Shown here one piece after another: positions 22,660 to 31,998 of a stretch of 63,596 nt of DNA (the stretch's first letter is position 1; each line of letters begins with the position of its first letter). A model generated the notes under the pieces. That model ran no database searches. It saw only the letters and a program-made list of their open reading frames with translations, and was not told the origin of the DNA. This stretch comes from a virus, in IMG/VR virus record IMGVR_UViG_3300005098_000067, positions 1 through 63,596 of that record, one strand, 5' to 3'. The translations under genes were made by a program, and so were the position numbers.

Positions 22660-23580
22660 CTACGTTCCATTGATAATCGGCGAGCCAGAATTTCCCTCGA
22701 AGTAGCGAACGAAATCGAAAGCGGCAATGGGCGAGAAGCGAGGAGCGTCCGCGTCGACAAACCCAGGCCACCGGACGAAGAGCGTCAGGTGCGTGATTTC
22801 CTCCGGGGCAATCGGGACTTCCGCCACATCTAGGGGCCCCTCCTCTGTGAACGACCCTGCTATGGGCGCCCACGTTCGCCCATCCCCAAACCAGGCGCTA
22901 AAAGCGGGACCGAGGTAGACTGTCGTGCGCAAGACTATCATCAGGTACTCCGCCCCCGCCGCGAACCCTCCTGCATCCAGGCAGGTTCCCATCGCACACA
23001 ACTCGCCGTGATAGAGTTCGCCTCCCCAGGGCATTGCGCTCTTACAGATGTATATCTTCTCCCGTGAGTCGAACCCTTGCCCGTACACATCCGTTCCGCT
23101 GAGCATAATGCCTGCCGAGTACGGCACTGCGTACTGGGCCGTGACATGCGAGACCTTGCACACAAACCGGCATTCGCTGACCCCGGACAAGTCGACCGAT
23201 TTCCTGATCATGGCCGCGTTGTTCTCCGGGTCCCAACCTCCGAGATAACTCTCGTCAAACCTGGCCTGCATCCCCATCATGCCCCGATAGGTCGTCGGGT
23301 CGTAGATGCCACCCCCAGGCGGGCCTTCGTAGAACAGGTCTACCGTGCCCAATGTGCAATTGAGAGGCGTCCATGCCGGATCCAGCACCCCGGACTCAAA
23401 CTCGTCATCATAGGCTGACGGGGCAGGGGGCTTGAGGTCAGGCCGATACGTCCGATGGATCTCCCTCTCCAAGGCCATGATAGCGTCCTGCATGTTGTTG
23501 ACATGCGAGGCCATAATCAGATCGACGTTATCTACCTTGTCGGCCCAGGTGTCCTCACTGTAGGGCCAATTCGTGGCCAT
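22660..23580 (-). CDS. tail/baseplate structural protein
   Basis: A 306-residue protein. It opens WPYSEDTWADKVDNVDLIMA, then HVNNMQDAIMALEREI, an N-terminal helical module common at the head of phage fibre and baseplate proteins. The remainder is beta-rich with a concanavalin/LamG-like feel (FYEGPPGGGIYDPTTYRGMM, SAWFGDGRTWAPI). A carbohydrate-binding role is possible. GGAGGAGCC precedes the ATG. Confidence 0.65.
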   Translation of the reverse strand: MATNWPYSEDTWADKVDNVDLIMASHVNNMQDAIMALEREIHRTYRPDLKPPAPSAYDDEFESGVLDPAWTPLNCTLGTVDLFYEGPPGGGIYDPTTYRGMMGMQARFDESYLGGWDPENNAAMIRKSVDLSGVSECRFVCKVSHVTAQYAVPYSAGIMLSGTDVYGQGFDSREKIYICKSAMPWGGELYHGELCAMGTCLDAGGFAAGAEYLMIVLRTTVYLGPAFSAWFGDGRTWAPIAGSFTEEGPLDVAEVPIAPEEITHLTLFVRWPGFVDADAPRFSPIAAFDFVRYFEGNSGSPIINGT

Positions 23581-23589
23581 GGCTCCTCC

Positions 23590-23706
23590 TTAAAAGGTCA
23601 GCGGGAATTCAAGCGGGAAAGTGGCTTTAGCCGGCTTTAGCAACCAACGCAGAAGCCAGAGCAAGACTTTAAGGCAAACTTCCAAAAACTCGCGCAGATT
23701 CCGCAT
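23590..23706 (-). CDS. 38-residue hydrophobic/amphipathic peptide
   Basis: ATG 23706 follows GAGGTGAGAC and the stop is just before the next gene's ribosome binding site. The product is a single Leu/Trp-rich helix with spaced Arg/Lys (VCLKVLLWLLRWLLKPAKA) and could insert in or lie on a membrane. Whether it is structural, lytic or a leader peptide is unknown. Confidence 0.5.
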   Translation of the reverse strand: MRNLREFLEVCLKVLLWLLRWLLKPAKATFPLEFPLTF

Positions 23707-23714
23707 GTCTCACC

Positions 23715-24665
23715 TCAGCGTTCCGCATCGTACAGGAGCAGGAACCCCACGAGGCTGATGGGACCTGGATTCGTGTCTGCTGGGCTCGAGCCCTTGCGAT
23801 AAATGGAGCAATCCAGGAAATCTCCCGGTTGTGCCCAGGCCGAGACGTCCATTTCGCAGATGCAATTGTAGTCTATCATGGACCCCTCGAGCGTTTCGAC
23901 GTGCCAGGACAAGTAGCTCTCGTGCAGGGCGTGACTCTCCCCGCAAGCTCCCCCCTTAACGGCGGCTTCGACATAGACATCCCCATCGTTGTAGGCTACA
24001 ACGACTGCATAAACTTTCCCTGAGGCCTTGTAGTCGTCGGGGATCATCATTGAGGCGTAGGCAATGCAATCGTCTGTCGGGGGAAGACCGCCCACCCAGG
24101 GATAACTGCTCAAGTACCCTATCTTTGCAGCCGTCGTGTGGTTATAGCCGCATGTAGCTTGCCCCAGTTTCATACCGGCTCGCAACGTCTTGAATAGGCA
24201 AATGAGCTCCCGCTCATCCGTGATTTCCAGGGCTCCGGCATTCTCCTGGATCGTAGCTAACGGGATTTCCCACGTCGTCCCGTCCACCTGCGTCAGGGCT
24301 GGCACGCCTCCTGCTGGCCCTAGCACAACTTGCCTGACCGTCTGCGCCGCCCAGTCCTTCCGCAGAACTATCCGCTCGAACTCCCCCGCGGCTCCCGCGA
24401 ACGTGTAGCTCTCCACTGCATTCGACTCGTAGAACTTCCCGTCCACCAAAGCTGCACCTGTGTCGACTTGGTAGTTCAGTCCACCAGGGGTCGTTACCTC
24501 TAGCTCGTTGCTGTACCCGGCAATGACCCCCTCGGCCGCCCTATCACCGATGAACAGCTTCCGCCAAACGTCCGACCACTCATCGTCCGAGTACGGGGCG
24601 GGGAACAGCCCTCCTGCTGCATCCCCGATTGAGACTCCACCCCATGGAAGGCTACCTTGTGTCAT
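23715..24665 (-). CDS. tail structural protein (baseplate/fibre-like)
   Basis: A 316-residue beta-rich protein. The N-terminal part (NELEVTTPGGLNYQVDTGAA, LVDGKFYES, then ERIVLRKDWAAQTVRQVVLG) matches a recurrent module of phage tail-tip proteins. The C-terminal part is probably a binding domain. It lies between the distal tail protein and the other tip proteins. Start ATG 24665. Confidence 0.7.
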   Translation of the reverse strand: MTQGSLPWGGVSIGDAAGGLFPAPYSDDEWSDVWRKLFIGDRAAEGVIAGYSNELEVTTPGGLNYQVDTGAALVDGKFYESNAVESYTFAGAAGEFERIVLRKDWAAQTVRQVVLGPAGGVPALTQVDGTTWEIPLATIQENAGALEITDERELICLFKTLRAGMKLGQATCGYNHTTAAKIGYLSSYPWVGGLPPTDDCIAYASMMIPDDYKASGKVYAVVVAYNDGDVYVEAAVKGGACGESHALHESYLSWHVETLEGSMIDYNCICEMDVSAWAQPGDFLDCSIYRKGSSPADTNPGPISLVGFLLLYDAER

Positions 24666-24693
24666 GACTGCTCTCCTTTCTTCGACCTGAAAT

Positions 24694-24705
24694 CTTTGCG
24701 CAAAG
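24694..24705. promoter_or_regulatory. palindrome CTTTGCGCAAAG, copy in 24.7 kb gap
   Basis: A perfect copy of the 12-bp palindrome (14 bp including flanking T...A) in the 48-bp gap between two tail genes. Confidence 0.4.
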
Positions 24706-24713
24706 AATCTGCG

Positions 24714-25697
24714 TCAAATCCCTATATAGCGCACGAGCCACTCTATTCGCACCGACGTAGCTGGCGTGCCGCTGGCCCCAACAACGTTCAGCTCGTTAGC
24801 TCCACTTGGCGCTTCCGGCTCCGGCGCGATGTGAAACGTGGCCAGGTCTGAATCCGTGCTAACTGTGCCAATCAAGTTCGTGCCGTGATTATCAATGACG
24901 GTCTTGAAACCGTAAGCCAGCGTTATCGTCACCGTGTCCCCGGCAGGTATGTTGTACTCCAGTTCAATTTTCTCGCCGGTAGTCACATTCCGAACGGCCG
25001 GTGCATTGAGCGGCCCGGTTATGACAATCGTCGGGAACGTCGGCCACGTCCCTGGATACGTGACAACCAGCGTGTCGGAGATAACTCCTCCGCCAAAGAC
25101 GATCGGGAACTCCGCGCAGGAATCCGTCCAAGGGGCGCAGCCCAGGCCCGCCGCGTTGGGCGTGCAACCGAAGACCAAATTGTCCAGGGTAGTCAGGAGC
25201 CACGCCGCAACCTGTGGCTCCGGATCGTAGAACGTCGGGTCATAGGCTATGAACCGCAGGGTCTCCAGGATGTTCCATTCCGACCATTGGTCACGAGTTC
25301 GAGGAGCAAAGACTGGCCCCTGCTCAATGAGCACATCGATGCACCTCACGCTTCCATCAGGCAGGATTTTGCGCAACGTGCCGGGCTGGAACTGGCCCGC
25401 TAACTGGCGATTGGGGCGGAGCAAATTCAGGATGTCTGCCCGCGCATCCCAATAACCCTGCCGGCTGTCGGCTCTCCGGCTGTGTACAAACTGGATCGTC
25501 CGCGGCCGAAGGCGATAGTCCACCAGTGTCTCCCCATGCTGAAAGGGGCCTCGCTGCGATATGTACTCAACAGGGGGCATCCCCAGGCCCGTGAACGAAA
25601 CCAGAAAGCGCATCGCCCCGGTATCGAACTTGTACACCCGGCCATCTGGAGCAACGTAGTCATCGAATTCAATGAGCTCGCGTCTGTCAATTCGCAT
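24714..25697 (-). CDS. distal tail protein (Dit-like)
   Basis: A 327-residue protein placed directly after the tape measure. The N-terminal domain (RFLVSFTGLGMPPVEYISQR, GETLVDYRLRPRTIQFVH, then RADILNLLRPNR) is the siphovirus tail-component (Sipho_tail/Dit) pattern, a ring joining the tail tube to the tip. The C-terminal ~150 residues form a beta-rich extension (EFPIVFGGGVISDTLVVTYP). Confidence 0.8.
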   Translation of the reverse strand: MRIDRRELIEFDDYVAPDGRVYKFDTGAMRFLVSFTGLGMPPVEYISQRGPFQHGETLVDYRLRPRTIQFVHSRRADSRQGYWDARADILNLLRPNRQLAGQFQPGTLRKILPDGSVRCIDVLIEQGPVFAPRTRDQWSEWNILETLRFIAYDPTFYDPEPQVAAWLLTTLDNLVFGCTPNAAGLGCAPWTDSCAEFPIVFGGGVISDTLVVTYPGTWPTFPTIVITGPLNAPAVRNVTTGEKIELEYNIPAGDTVTITLAYGFKTVIDNHGTNLIGTVSTDSDLATFHIAPEPEAPSGANELNVVGASGTPATSVRIEWLVRYIGI

Positions 25698-25703
25698 CTC
25701 AAC

Positions 25704-28700
25704 CTACAGACTAGCCGCTGCTAAAGCGGCTACAACATCGTAGTAAATCTCGGCCTCCGACTGTTGATTCGCATAAGCTGCGTTGACTTCTATGTGCACC
25801 GAGCGATCTACTTGACCGCCTCCACCTCCGCCAGCCGCAGCAGGCATGGCCGGCATAACCACCCGGATCTCGGACGCCAATCGAGGTAGCTCAACTCCCG
25901 CCAGCCGGTGGGCTTGCTCGGCAATGTCCGCCAAACCCTGAGCCCACGGCGCCATCGAGTGACTGACCAAATCCACCGGAGCGTCGGGCATCCCCCTGAT
26001 GACATTCGCTAGCTTGTTCAAAACATCTAGAGCAAGGCTAGCCCACCTGCTTAGCTCCTCGAGACCGCTCAGGAACGGATTCAGGATTTCCTCCATGAAC
26101 CAGTTTATCGCCTTACCCAGGACTTCCTCAACGACACGGGCTCCCTCCTTCAGCCACGGCACCACATCCTCCTCGATGACTTTGCGAACTTTGTCCAGTG
26201 CCGGATAGAGCGTATCACTCCACAGGCTTGCCAGGTCAGTAACGTTCTTTTTCATGGCTGAAATGTAGATTTCGACCAAATCCTGGAAAATCGGCATGAC
26301 ATTCTCTTGGATGAAGGCCCAGACTTTCTTTAGGGCGGGCCACAAGACCTCGCTCCAGAAGTCCGCCAGGTCCGAAATATTCCGCATCATGGCAGCGATG
26401 TAGATTTCAACCAGGCTCTGGAAAATCGGGATGATGTTCTCCTGGATGAAGGCCCAGACCTTCTGCAAAGCTGGCCACAGGGTCTCGCTCCAGAAGCTCG
26501 CTAAGTCCTTCACGTTTTTTATCATGGCTGCAATGTAGATGCTGACCAAAGCCTGGAAGATAGGGATGACCGACCCCTGAATGAAAGCCCAGACTTTCTT
26601 TAGGGCCGGGGCCAACACATCCTCCCAGAAGCTTGCCACCTTGCTTAAGGTGGCCGGTACATTATCGCGCAACCAGGTGATGAACGACTCAAATCCAGCT
26701 TTCACCTGTTCGCCGTGCTCTGCCCACCAGGACTGCAAAGCCGCAAGCAGATCCTCGATGGCCGACAGGGCTATGTGCATAACCTTTATGATCGTGGCCG
26801 CTATCTTCGGCCAGTGCTCCTCCAGCCAAATGCTGATAGCTGCAAAAGCATCTGTGACCAGCGGCCCTATCGTCTCGGCCAAGTAAGCTAATGCACCCGT
26901 GACGCCCTCGATGACCGTCCGAACGATGATCTCGACGCGCGGCCAATTGAACTCCAGCCAGCGCAGCACCGCCGCAAAGATGCCCACCAGCGAGGGCATG
27001 ACGCGACCCACAAAATCTCCGATTACATTCGTGACTACCTCTGACCAGGCCAGTAGCACCCGTTCAATGTCAGGCCAAATTCGCTTCGCCAGGCGCTGGA
27101 TTCCGCCCCAGGTCTGGCTTATGATTTGGCCTATGCTCTTTGCGGCTTTGCCCAGGAGATCAAAGGTCTTGCCCAACCCGGTCAGAACCTTCTTGACCCA
27201 GGGGATGGCCATGGCCTTGTCAAGCATATCCTGAAACAGCCCTCCTAGCGCATCTCGCAGGCTCTCTACCTCCGGCATCGTCTCGCCCAAGTCGAGTTCG
27301 ACTTCTACCTGCAAGTCTTCTGCCTCGCCTAAGGCTTGAGCAACAGCCTCCGTTGCCTCGGCGACCTCCTCCATTGATTCGCCTAGGTCTTCAATACTCA
27401 GCTTCGCCACCGCGTCGGCGAGTTTGGCCATGATGTCTTTCTGCTGCTCCATGACCTGCTTGGTCTGATAGTGCAGGTCTAGCTTGGCCTCGGCAATGGC
27501 CATCTCCTCTTTCAGCTCATCCATCCGGTCTTGCGCCTGCCGCTGAGCATTGCGCAGAGCTATTCGCTCCTCGACCTGCATGGCGTGCTGGATGCGCTGC
27601 TGGCGCCGTGCCTCCTCCACTTGCTTGTGCAGGGCGCTCGCCCCGGCTTCGTACTGCTCTTCGGTGATTTCCCCGGCCTCGAGCTTCTGGCGTAGCTCCT
27701 CAAGACCGAGAACCTCGGCGGCTTCGGCGCGCTCAATCGCCTCACTGAAGGGCCGCAGAGCATCGTCGAGCTCCTCGAACCGCTCCTGAATCCGGGCCAG
27801 GCCTTCCGCCTCCTCTTGGTACCTGACCTGGAGCCGAATCACGTCCACCAGCCCTTGCCCGACCTCCCCCAGTGAGGAGCTAATATTCTCCAGGGACTCC
27901 TCGAAGACGTCCCAATTCGTCCAATCGGGAGTGCCGATGCTGATGACCGATGCCAGGGCTTCCCGAAGCTCTACAAACGTCTCGGCAAACTTCCCGACTT
28001 CAATTTCCCCACCCAGTACCATGAGCTCCAGCGGCCCTCGAAACCGCTCCGCTAAATCCTTTAGCATATTGAAATCGGCAGACGAGAAGCCTGCCAAATA
28101 GACGTTCATCGCCTCCGTGCCCCATTTGCCCAAATCCGGCAAGAACTGGGGCGGGGACTTGGCCTTCATCATGCCTGAAATGAAAGATGCCACCGACTGA
28201 AGCGCCGAGGCCAAATAGGTCTTTATACCTTCGATTATCCCCCCGGCGTAGGAGGCCATGAGATTTCTGCCCCAACCCACGACTCGTTGCACCATCCCTT
28301 TGAACAGCACTATCACTGACGCCAGAGCCGTCTGCCAGGCCCTGGCAAACAGTCGACCGGCCTCCTCCGCGTTCCCCGACAGCAACTCCTTGAATGAATC
28401 CAGGATCAGCGACACGGCGCGAAAGACGTAGTTAAAGTGCTCCCCAAACTTGCTGATGTATGAAGTCGCGCGTCCCAACGTGGAGCCGATGCCCGCCGCC
28501 AACTGCTCAAAGATCGGCTGCAGGCGACCCACCACTAGGGAGACGACCTCCTGCACCTGGGCGCTGATCTGCTGCCCCCAGTTCTGCCATATCTCGATTA
28601 CCGGAGCCATGGCTTCCTTGATGCTGGTCATCACTTGCTCTATGGCTGTACCCAATCCGCCCCAGTCCCGCTTAATTGCCAAAGCCACCAACCCAATGGT

Positions 28701-29753
28701 CGCGCCCAGGGCAGCTAACGGGATGGACAGGGGCAAGACCGTCTTCACAACCGCGCTCAGGGCAACTTTCACCAAGGCCAACTGGGATGCTATCTTGGGC
28801 AATAGCGCCAACTTGAGCGCAAGAGCCCCGGTCAAGAGTCCTATTGCAGCCGTGGCTGCAATGACGGACGCGATTAACTTGTGCACGACCGGCGGCAGGG
28901 CAATTATGAACTTGAGCACATCTTTAGTAGCGAAGACTATCGCCCGAAAGGCGGGGAACAGGTGCTCACCTATGGCCAGGGTAGCTGTGTGAGCGTACCG
29001 AGACAGCGAGCGCATCATCTTCGCCGGATTTTTCATGGCCTCAGCGTAGACCCCAGCGTACTTGCTCGCCGACTCCATGATCGTGTTCAACATGGCTTGC
29101 CGCTTCTCGGTGACCGTCAGCTGCTCAGCCGTCTTGCCCACGGATTTAGCGTACTTCCCGTACATCTTCTCGCCGGACGTTATAATGCCGAACTGCCACA
29201 GCAACATCGGGTTCAGGCCCACCAACGCGGCTGTCAAGCGCTGCGCTGAGAGCGAAGAGTCCAGTCCGGCAACGACGGCCATGTTCTGGGCGGCCGTGGC
29301 TATGTCTGTAGCTTGAGCAACGTCCAGCTCAGATTGCATGAACTGGGTTAGCATCGTCCGCGAAGCGTCCACGGTCATTCCGACGTTGCGGAGCTCCATC
29401 TCAAGCTCGTGGAGACGCTCCTTGCTTATGTTTGCATTCTGGCCCACGACCTCCATGACGATTCGGAGCTCGTCCGAGCGAGCAGCGGTCATGGCGAACT
29501 TCTTGCCCAGAGCTAGTGCCCCACCTCCCAGAGCGCTCAGGGTGCCGCCCAAGACAGCTAACCCGGGGCTTGCAGCCTCCAACGTGCCGAGCAAACCCCG
29601 GGTTCGTTCTTCCATCTGAGTCGTGGCTTGTGCCGCCGCGCCCATGCTATCCGCTATGCCTGCATTCGACATCTTGACCGAACGCGCGGCGCTCTCATAC
29701 GCGGCCAGCCCGGCCATAGTCAGTTGTAAGCCTAGCGTCCGGGCCAAAGTCAT
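25704..29753 (-). CDS. tape measure protein
   Basis: A 1349-residue protein, the longest in the window. It sets tail length and probably enters the host during DNA ejection. The N-terminus (~1-300) is a typical TMP region (GTLSALGGGALALGKKFAMT; ELRIVMEVVGQNANISKERL). Hydrophobic segments occur at ~290-370, and a coiled-coil follows at ~640-790. Long amphipathic helices and ~39-residue tandem repeats follow (see 26230-26590). It follows the tail-assembly chaperone genes and precedes Dit, the standard order. GGAGGGTAAG precedes ATG 29753. Confidence 0.95.
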   Translation of the reverse strand: MTLARTLGLQLTMAGLAAYESAARSVKMSNAGIADSMGAAAQATTQMEERTRGLLGTLEAASPGLAVLGGTLSALGGGALALGKKFAMTAARSDELRIVMEVVGQNANISKERLHELEMELRNVGMTVDASRTMLTQFMQSELDVAQATDIATAAQNMAVVAGLDSSLSAQRLTAALVGLNPMLLWQFGIITSGEKMYGKYAKSVGKTAEQLTVTEKRQAMLNTIMESASKYAGVYAEAMKNPAKMMRSLSRYAHTATLAIGEHLFPAFRAIVFATKDVLKFIIALPPVVHKLIASVIAATAAIGLLTGALALKLALLPKIASQLALVKVALSAVVKTVLPLSIPLAALGATIGLVALAIKRDWGGLGTAIEQVMTSIKEAMAPVIEIWQNWGQQISAQVQEVVSLVVGRLQPIFEQLAAGIGSTLGRATSYISKFGEHFNYVFRAVSLILDSFKELLSGNAEEAGRLFARAWQTALASVIVLFKGMVQRVVGWGRNLMASYAGGIIEGIKTYLASALQSVASFISGMMKAKSPPQFLPDLGKWGTEAMNVYLAGFSSADFNMLKDLAERFRGPLELMVLGGEIEVGKFAETFVELREALASVISIGTPDWTNWDVFEESLENISSSLGEVGQGLVDVIRLQVRYQEEAEGLARIQERFEELDDALRPFSEAIERAEAAEVLGLEELRQKLEAGEITEEQYEAGASALHKQVEEARRQQRIQHAMQVEERIALRNAQRQAQDRMDELKEEMAIAEAKLDLHYQTKQVMEQQKDIMAKLADAVAKLSIEDLGESMEEVAEATEAVAQALGEAEDLQVEVELDLGETMPEVESLRDALGGLFQDMLDKAMAIPWVKKVLTGLGKTFDLLGKAAKSIGQIISQTWGGIQRLAKRIWPDIERVLLAWSEVVTNVIGDFVGRVMPSLVGIFAAVLRWLEFNWPRVEIIVRTVIEGVTGALAYLAETIGPLVTDAFAAISIWLEEHWPKIAATIIKVMHIALSAIEDLLAALQSWWAEHGEQVKAGFESFITWLRDNVPATLSKVASFWEDVLAPALKKVWAFIQGSVIPIFQALVSIYIAAMIKNVKDLASFWSETLWPALQKVWAFIQENIIPIFQSLVEIYIAAMMRNISDLADFWSEVLWPALKKVWAFIQENVMPIFQDLVEIYISAMKKNVTDLASLWSDTLYPALDKVRKVIEEDVVPWLKEGARVVEEVLGKAINWFMEEILNPFLSGLEELSRWASLALDVLNKLANVIRGMPDAPVDLVSHSMAPWAQGLADIAEQAHRLAGVELPRLASEIRVVMPAMPAAAGGGGGGQVDRSVHIEVNAAYANQQSEAEIYYDVVAALAAASL
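26230..26590 (-). repeat. three ~39-residue tandem repeats in the tape measure gene
   Basis: The unit FWSE(T/V)LWPAL(Q/K)KVWAFIQ followed by PIFQxLVEIYIAAM and N-xx-DLA recurs three times with a period of ~117 bp, with diverged units on either side. Such repeats follow the helical pitch of the tape measure and can change tail length by unit gain or loss. Confidence 0.75.
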
Positions 29754-29759
29754 GACGAC

Positions 29760-29951
29760 TTACCCTCCCATTGCGCCGGCGGCAATGGCTTCTTCCGCCA
29801 TCGCTGCCAGGTAGAAGGCCACGTACTCCGACTGAATCGGTCCCGGCAACTCCCGGAATTCTGTCCAGGGGATGCCGGAGAACCTTGCTGCCTTCCGATA
29901 CAGATATGCCTTACTCGCTGTCACCTTGCTCTTCGGCAACCGAAGTTCCAT
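29760..29951 (-). CDS. tail assembly chaperone, second (T-type) reading frame
   Basis: The frame encodes AYLYRKAARFSGIPWTEFRE, then SEYVAFYLAAMAEEAIAAGA, a helical domain typical of the downstream part of tail-chaperone pairs. It overlaps the first chaperone frame in the +1 frame. The ATG at 29951 has a poor ribosome site, so a frameshifted fusion with the first frame is likely, although direct initiation is possible. Confidence 0.6.
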   Translation of the reverse strand: MELRLPKSKVTASKAYLYRKAARFSGIPWTEFRELPGPIQSEYVAFYLAAMAEEAIAAGAMGG

Positions 29952-30447
29952 CACCGGAATCTCGCCCATCCATCTCAGGTCGAAACCTGTCGAGGGCGGC
30001 TTCCACCTCCCCATTGGTGACCGTGCTGAGGCGCAGCACCTCATTGATAATGACCTCGTAGTCTGTCTCCGGGTCACCGATGTAGAACGCTTTGAGCATG
30101 GCCAGGTCCGAGACGGGAATGCCGTAGCGTTCCAATCTCCTCTCCCACGACTCGATCAGGGCAGGATCGTCCGGCAGAATCGGATCTACAAAGTCAAAAA
30201 TCAACTCCCGTAGGTCGATTCCCCGTTTCGCCCCGAATTCCTCCATGCTCTTCAGATAGGTCGGATCTTCCACGTCATCGACCCACTCTGTCCCGCCCCC
30301 GATGGTCTTCGCCTTTCGCTTAGGTGGGCGAGGGGGCTGATGCGCACGATCAAAAGCCTCGAGCAAGTCAGGCGGGATGCGCCTGCAGCGTACCTGCCGT
30401 CCGGTGCTGGGCAAGACTACCACGCCCACTTCTGCATTGTTGGTCAT
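29911..30447 (-). CDS. tail assembly chaperone, first (G-type) reading frame
   Basis: A 178-residue acidic protein between the tail tube gene and the tape measure gene, the standard place for G/GT chaperones that keep the tape measure soluble. It opens VGVVVLPSTGRQVRCRRIPP and has a helical middle. The final residues (EEQGDSE) overlap the second frame. Confidence 0.7.
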   Translation of the reverse strand: MTNNAEVGVVVLPSTGRQVRCRRIPPDLLEAFDRAHQPPRPPKRKAKTIGGGTEWVDDVEDPTYLKSMEEFGAKRGIDLRELIFDFVDPILPDDPALIESWERRLERYGIPVSDLAMLKAFYIGDPETDYEVIINEVLRLSTVTNGEVEAALDRFRPEMDGRDSGDGTSVAEEQGDSE

Positions 30448-30456
30448 AGCATCTCC

Positions 30457-31947
30457 TTACGCAAACCTAACCCTGGTTCCTAACGCGCCCACATAGGTGA
30501 CATCCCCTACCGCCAGGAACAGGTTTTCGTGGCAAGAGTCGAGCTGCATCAAAAGCCCTGTGGACGGGGGGACTTCCAAGTCCTCCCAATGCCCTGGTGC
30601 GCCGTGGACGTTCTCCAGAGCAACTCCCGTGTCCCCATCCAACGCTCCCACCGCCACGAGCCGGTCGCAGGCCACGCAATGCACGTCCGCCAGGTTCGGC
30701 AGATTCTTATCCGCTATCTGCGCATCCTGCACCCAATCGGCCGCGGCTGTGTCTTCACCTTTGTCAGTCCAGTAGAGGTCGCCGTCAACGTAGACCAGCG
30801 CCCAGATCATGCGCTCTACAAAGCAGAACGACGTGATCAGGGTCGCGGCTTTCGCCGCTGGCCCGGGGACGGGCTGCCAAATGTCACCCGAGTTGCTGGT
30901 GAACACGATGGCATTGTTGTCTCCCACGGCCAGCACCACGTCTTCGGTGTAGCACTTGATCCGGTACAGGTCTTGCGTTGTCACATCCCCTGCATCTCCA
31001 CCCTCGGCTGTGCTGGCTGAGGCTCCGGAGTCAGTCGATTTCCAGATGTAGCCGCCCGCCCCGCAGATCCAGATGTCGTTCGGGCTCCAGATTGCGACCG
31101 CGAAAGGAGCATGAGCGGCATAGTCCGCCAGCGTGACCTCCGTCCAGCTCTCCCCTCCGTCGAGCGAGTAGGCATGGGCTCCGTCAGTGGGGCTGACCGC
31201 GATGATCAGGCTGCCCAGGCAGGCAATTCCCGTGATTGCACCCGCCCAATTTGGCGTGCCGTTAGTCCCATCGAAAGCTTGCCAGGTGACCGTCTTCCCG
31301 CTGTCTGTAGACAGGCCGAAGTACGGATTGCCCCCTATGGCTGCTGTACCGTAGACAACACGGCATCCTTCACCCGGCGCGCTCTCGGCCGGGCAAACCT
31401 CGGCATTGCAAACGGCCAGGGCTGAAATCATGTCCGTGATTGCATCATCGGTGAGCAACTCACTGGACAGCCGCCACAGGTGATAGATAGGCGGCCTTCC
31501 CTTGAACGGGGCTGTGATGATGACCTCTCCCTGGTCGTCGTCTGAGTACGCCGACTCATCGTCCGTCGAGTACTCCGTGAACTTGGCCTCGCAGAGCCGA
31601 TCGATGGACTCCCAGTTGAACGGGTCGTCACGCCTGCTGCCCAGCTGATAACGAATGTCGAGGTGCCAGCGGCACTTCTTCATGGACGTGGCAATCTTGT
31701 TCCTGACTGACTTCTTCATGATCAGCGAGCCGTCCGCTGACTTGCCGGATGAGACAAGCTCGGCATCGACCACAAAGGCTCCCGACTCCGCTGGGTCTTG
31801 ACATTGCGTCCACTCAATGTCCCCCAAGTCTTCCGTCAAACCAGACCACCGAGAGCACGCCCCGAGCCACTCGAAAGGGCTGAGCGACGGCGCTACCTTA
31901 GCGAATCCGGTTTGCTTTCCCCTGACGATCGTTGTTGATTGGGTCAT
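30457..31947 (-). CDS. probable major tail tube protein fused to an Asp-box beta-propeller
   Basis: A 496-residue protein. The first ~170 residues (KTGFAKVAPSL-type start, DLGDIEWTQCQDPAESGAF, FKGRPPIYHLWRLSSELLTD) fit a tail-tube domain by position, before the chaperones and tape measure. The rest carries repeated Asp boxes (STDSGKTVTW, SLDGGESW, STDSGAS, TSNSGDIW), as in BNR/sortilin-type propellers that bind sugars or proteins. The propeller would decorate the outside of each tail ring. Confidence 0.7.
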   Translation of the reverse strand: MTQSTTIVRGKQTGFAKVAPSLSPFEWLGACSRWSGLTEDLGDIEWTQCQDPAESGAFVVDAELVSSGKSADGSLIMKKSVRNKIATSMKKCRWHLDIRYQLGSRRDDPFNWESIDRLCEAKFTEYSTDDESAYSDDDQGEVIITAPFKGRPPIYHLWRLSSELLTDDAITDMISALAVCNAEVCPAESAPGEGCRVVYGTAAIGGNPYFGLSTDSGKTVTWQAFDGTNGTPNWAGAITGIACLGSLIIAVSPTDGAHAYSLDGGESWTEVTLADYAAHAPFAVAIWSPNDIWICGAGGYIWKSTDSGASASTAEGGDAGDVTTQDLYRIKCYTEDVVLAVGDNNAIVFTSNSGDIWQPVPGPAAKAATLITSFCFVERMIWALVYVDGDLYWTDKGEDTAAADWVQDAQIADKNLPNLADVHCVACDRLVAVGALDGDTGVALENVHGAPGHWEDLEVPPSTGLLMQLDSCHENLFLAVGDVTYVGALGTRVRFA

Positions 31948-31998
31948 TTTGCTTATCCTCCTGTTTATCTAACTGGCAGCCATAATTCACGGCGATCT

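Noticed and set aside
25999-29249. Several plus-strand open frames across the tape measure gene
   Set aside because: They lie opposite a long, well-supported gene, have no ribosome sites and contain low-complexity sequence.
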